The notes under the pieces: model-generated
What the model was told of the DNA's origin: nothing
What the model saw: only the letters and a program-made list of their open reading frames with translations
Databases searched by the model: none
Origin: Carex sylvatica
Lineage: Eukaryota > Streptophyta > Magnoliopsida > Poales > Cyperaceae
NCBI GenBank assembly: GCA_964058845.1
Contig: CAXKVR010000941.1
Span: 1 to 64,000, forward strand
Direction: 5' to 3'
DNA: 64,000 nt
Made by a program: the position numbers and the translations under genes
Part shown: positions 59,900 through 64,000 of the stretch, piece after piece
Numbering within the stretch: position 1 is the first letter of the stretch
Layout: each line of letters begins with the position of its first letter

Positions 59900-61670
59900 T
59901 AAGTTCCATTTGACTAGGTCCTGTGATTTTAATCAATCTAGCAGCGTAAAAGATAAGAAAATCTTGAACCCATAATCTATTAGTGTGAATTCGTGAAAGG
60001 TAAAAGGAAACTGTGTGAATTGTGTTATGCGAGAAGAAAACTAGTGCATAAACTACCGGTATAACGAAGGCTGTCAAAAAAAAAATTGTAGTTCGTAATT
60101 CGATTGACTTCGATTCAAAAAATATGTAGTTCGCAATTAATTTGATTCGAAACAAATCAAACCCAGTTTAATTCTAATCTTATTTAAACTCAAATTCAAA
60201 CTAGGCTAAGTTCAATTCAGTTTGATTCGTTGCCACCTCTAATCAGATGTGTGATATTTTGAAGGTTTTGACATAAGTCAAACAAAAGTGCATAGTCAAT
60301 GGGTATATTCATTGATAGTTCACAATCAATGTGAAAATACAATTGTTTTTAAAATCATATAATATACTAAAATTAATATTTTTATTTTCTCCAATATCTA
60401 ATATTTTATTTTATTTTGTCAATTTAATATTTTGCAATTTTTTTTCAGATATATTATATTTATTTATGAAGTATTAATTGATATGATGCAAATTTTTCAC
60501 ATGAACATCATATATATTATTAGAGGACTTATATAAAACTTATTTCAAAATATTTGAAATCTTATTACATAAATATATTTAAATCATGTAAAATTTATTT
60601 TGAGTAGGAGCAAAAATAGAAGCATAAGTACAAACAAACTGAAAAAATGTGTGATATTCATGAATAAGATGTGCATCGCATGAATAAAAAATTTAATTTT
60701 TTTATAATCAGTTTTGCAAACTTTTTGATTCATAAGGATTGCTCCACTCACTATTAAATATCAAGGTGGAAATGAAGATCAAACCCTTATCTGATTAAAA
60801 GCCTATTAAGGTCAATCTATGGTCAAATCACTTGGTTAAAAATAGAAATAAAATTGTAAAATTCATTAAAATGCTTGGAATAAGTACTTGAACATATGTA
60901 CAAGCTCCTGAGCATCTTTGAACACCAAAAAAACAAAAAAAAAACTCAAATTGATGATCAAAGACCAAGTCAGATTGAACCAAATAGGTTAAATAAAAGC
61001 AGTAAAGGCATTGAGTTTAGATTCGAAGTACCAGTTGGGCTCCTTAATTTAATGGGCTCAAAGTGCATGATGGCCTGGGCTTCCAAACTATAAAATATTA
61101 CATTATCAAATGATAAAAGATCCAGGTGACAACGTTCCCGTTCTTTTATTTATTTATTTTATATTAATTTAATATTTTAATTTATTTTGTTCAAGTGTCT
61201 TTTATTAATTATTTACATGTTCAGTGACGGAGGTTAATGTACACCAGAGGTAGCAACTGCAATTGTCTATCCTGAATTTGAAAATTTTAATAGAAATAAA
61301 GTAAATTTTTATCTTTGCCTACTCTTAGAATTAACTTTTTCTACCCCTGTTTATATTCTCTAACTCTCACTTAAATCCGATCTAATTAACTCCAACTCAA
61401 AACCAATTCATTCTAAACTCAAATCCGCTAAACATAACGCAAAATCGATTCACTCTTTAGAATTAATTTAAATGTGCACTACTCTCGTATAAGAGTGTTA
61501 CATATAACTATGTATAGTACTCTGCATATATCTATGCATTCCAATATAACTGTATAGTGACAAAATTCAAGAAAGCTTATCTGTGCTAATTATATATAAT
61601 TTTAAAAATTTGAGATTTCTATTTTTACAGGGAATGTTTGTTTAAATTTCATAAATTATGTTCATACAAG
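59900..61670. other. AT-rich DNA, no gene; one decayed hAT-like MITE
   Basis: The block at about 60080-60240 ends GTTGCCACCTCTA, like the right end of the element at 44360-44807, and has GATTCGAAACAAATC-type motifs inside. The rest shows nothing supported. Confidence 0.45.
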
Positions 61671-61674
61671 GTAC

Positions 61675-61780
61675 TATCCAAGAAATTACGTCAATCCGAA
61701 CCTGAACCATATCCAAGAAATTACATCAATCCGAACCTGAACCATATCCAAGAAATTACGTCAATCTGAGCCTGAACCCG
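61675..61780 (+). repeat. 35-bp tandem repeat, three units
   Basis: TATCCAAGAAATTACGTCAA followed by TCCGAACCTGAACCA occurs at 61675, 61710 and 61745; unit 2 has one change and unit 3 a few. Confidence 0.85.
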
Positions 61781-62266
61781 AACATGTCAATTTGTGCGAA
61801 CGCAAATCCAAATTTTACTTACCCCTAACTCAAATTCTGACTATGCCACTCTACATAGCTACGCCACTGTACATGTTATATGTTCTCTTTGTTTCCTGTC
61901 AAAATAAGTGTAATTCTATTAAAATCCTTCATTTATATGATAAAGAAATTATATTGTTGAAGTTCTATTATCAAAGCTTAAATATAATTCGAACAACGCG
62001 AAACCATACACATGATTTAAATCTAAAATCATAAATATTAAAAAGCAACTTCAAAATTTTGAAACAAGAGTCAGGTTTACCTTTTCCAGCTCTCATTAAT
62101 TCAAACTACATATATAAAAAAAAAAAAAAACAAGAACCAGGCTTTAAACACAACTACTAGAAACAACAAATACCACATAATTCTAGGAACAAACAATGTA
62201 CCATGCCACAATAAACATCCACTTTACACACTAAACAAGCATGCAAATTTACGACACAACATGAAT
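61781..62266. other. 3' flank of the caleosin gene
   Basis: AT-rich, no other gene. A poly-A run at about 62117-62130 and the untranslated tail of the minus-strand caleosin gene. Confidence 0.5.
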
Positions 62267-63752
62267 CTAATATATCTTCTCATAAGCTTCTCTCTGCTTC
62301 ACGCAGTACTCGAACAAGCTCCCGTCAAAGCAGCGCCTCATCGCCTCCCTCGACAAGTAACCATCCTCATCTCTTGCCAAAATATACAATGCAATCCATT
62401 CCAACTTCGCAGCGGCCCTGTCAAATTACTTAAATTCATTTAAAGTTCCACAGATGAACATAGAAATTGTACCTGTATATATGGATTGATTCAAATCTAA
62501 CCAGCCAAAGAAGTCGAAAGCTTGTCTATTGCCTTCAGTCATGCTCCATATTTCACCAAAAGAGAGCTTGTCTGGCTCTGTACACGCATATTTGCTGAAG
62601 ATGTTCTCGAAATGAACCGGCATGTATCTTATATAAAAGAAGCATGCCATAAAAGCCCTTAAAATTAGTCTTATTTGGTACTCTCATAGAACTATTGCCA
62701 TTCATAAAACCTTAACGACATGATTGAAGTTGATTTCATGAGATTTTTTACACAATTACCTTCCTTCAGTATCATAAGATCCAGAGTCACTTCCATGCTT
62801 GGCTTTGTGGATGTTGTGTATGTAAATTGGAAACAGAGGATTTGGAAACCAACCCTTAAAAATTAAAAAAGTTAGAACATCAATTAGAACCATGCAATGT
62901 GCCATTGGGGTTGATTAATTAAAACACTATGTACAACCAAGCATCACATAAATCTTACCGGCAGGGTCGGATAGCTCAAGGCAACATTGATTACTATCGC
63001 CATCAACAAGGACATTATCACATTGAAGCCAAGCTTACGCGCACCTGACATATATAACATAAATCCGAACAACATAGATCAGAAAAAATTGTGGTCGGTA
63101 AAACAAAAATAACATTTAAAATTGTCACTACTCCGATCAAATTTGTTAAGTTCTTACGAGTTGACAATGGGATTAACTAGTTTCACCTTTTACCGTTATT
63201 TACTATTTCCCTTTCTATTTTTTAAACAAAAAGATGAGCATTATAACCACAACTAGAATGTAATTTTTATTTTGAAAATTTACCGCCATAGGTTTCCCAG
63301 GGATAAACAATGCCATTGTCATCAAGGTCAAAGAAAGCAACATGCTGCTGGAGAACAGAGAGGTGGTAGTGCTTGTGATCTCTACTTCCTTCAGGGTGGT
63401 ACATGTCAGGCGCTGCCAGAGCTCTTGCCAAGTCTACATGCAACCAAAATAATTGCCAATTAATGTCACTTTTCTGAGATAATTTAATCCTTTTAACAGT
63501 GGTTGGTGAGAACATAATTTGTTTAACAAAAGCTTAAATCTTGGCGTTCACATAAAAATGATTTTTTTAAAAACAAAGAAGAAAAATAAAGATATATATA
63601 TATATATCTAGAAAGAGAGAGAACTGACATGGCTTTGATATGTGATCGTCTAGATCGGCTCTGACCGGCCGAGCAGCCGTCACCGGTGCCTGAAGCGCCA
63701 TGATTTTCATGTCATCTCTCGCTCCAGTTTTCGTATTATCATCTCCTTGCAT
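62267..63752 (-). CDS. Caleosin / peroxygenase, 243 aa, six exons
   Basis: Exons 63752-63629, 63433-63284, 63044-62959, 62854-62760, 62627-62502 and 62417-62267 join in frame without stops. Caleosins sit on lipid droplets (and ER) and, with calcium and heme, use hydroperoxides to oxidise fatty acids. Visible features: EF-hand loop [12 protein letters not shown] (residues 77-88, all ligand positions kept); a heme-binding type His in LQQHVAFFD (72) and a second in [11 protein letters not shown]; a hydrophobic segment [19 protein letters not shown] (96-114) leading into the proline knot [15 protein letters not shown]; and the C-terminal [16 protein letters not shown]. Length matches the family. 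The start chosen (MQGDDNTK) gives a ~40-residue N arm; an in-frame Met at residue 19 (MALQAPV) is an alternative. Confidence 0.95.
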
Positions 63753-63835
63753 CTTTTTCTTTATCTCTATGTCTCTCTCAATCTCTCTCTTTCTCTTGTT
63801 TTCTCTCTCTTTTGGAAAGAAATTGCAAGTAGCAC

Positions 63836-63995
63836 TGATAAATAGGAGGAGAATTTGAGGAGAGAGATGAGACCAAACAGAGCAAGTGTAACGTGGATGT
63901 TTTGCATGAGACACGAATACAAGAGATGAGATGTAACGTGGATGTCTTGCATGAATGAGGTCTCAATTGGTTTTGGTTTTCAGATGACACGTGGC
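63836..63995 (-). promoter_or_regulatory. Caleosin promoter: two RY + ACGT modules, a G-box ABRE and a weak TATA
   Basis: A ~23-base module with ACGTGG and TGCATG (RY core CATGCA on the coding strand) occurs twice with a 45-base period: ACGTGG at 63891 and 63936, TGCATG at 63903 and 63948. ACACGTGGC at 63987-63995 is a full ABRE/G-box. A TATTTAT at 63846-63838 on the coding strand is a possible TATA element ~90 bases before the ATG. RY elements bind B3 factors (ABI3/FUS3/LEC2) and ACGT cores bind ABI5-type bZIPs, so seed and ABA control is inferred. The window ends here, so the promoter is incomplete. Confidence 0.7.
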
Positions 63996-64000
63996 ATCAT

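Overview
This is nuclear DNA from a flowering plant, probably a eudicot. The supports are AT-rich intergenic DNA, spliced genes with GT-AG introns, and plant-only families: a CCT-motif protein, a DUF3527 protein, a caleosin, plant LTR retrotransposons, and Mutator-like elements (MULEs) with a plant mobile domain gene. No bacterial, organellar or viral genome layout is seen.

Layout. 1-3.8 kb holds foldback (MITE-like) elements in TA-rich DNA and a duplicated SINE-like unit with Pol III boxes. 3.8-10.5 kb is a decayed Ty1/copia retrotransposon, truncated at its 5' LTR and interrupted by a 2.0-kb solo LTR with a perfect 5-bp target duplication. 11.0-13.6 kb is a second solo LTR (2.55 kb, Del/Tekay-like, minus strand, perfect 5-bp duplication). 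14.5-23.9 kb is a large MULE: TIRs rich in CCGGTTAACCGG motifs, a ten-exon plant mobile domain gene on the plus strand, a MURA-type transposase facing it, and a small Lys-rich ORF between them. Both large genes carry in-frame stops. 24.17-28.33 kb is a second MULE without transposase, bounded by a perfect 9-bp duplication.

The right half carries the host genes: an intact five-exon CCT-motif gene (31.4-35.2 kb, plus); a two-exon gene of unknown function with one membrane segment (40.4-35.8 kb, minus) whose 3.7-kb intron holds at least four MITEs; a DUF3527 gene (52.1-55.4 kb, plus); and an intact six-exon caleosin gene (63.75-62.27 kb, minus). The caleosin promoter has a duplicated RY + ACGT module and a G-box-type ABRE, the pattern of seed-maturation and ABA control. 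Between them lie MITEs, minisatellites and AT-rich DNA with no gene I can support.

Most worth following: the two-gene MULE and its third small ORF; a pair of about 240-bp repeats at 56.67-57.18 kb whose differences keep base pairing, suggesting a structured RNA; and the promoter module of the caleosin gene. Exon limits were read by eye from splice consensus and reading-frame continuity; TE edges are exact only where a target duplication is quoted.
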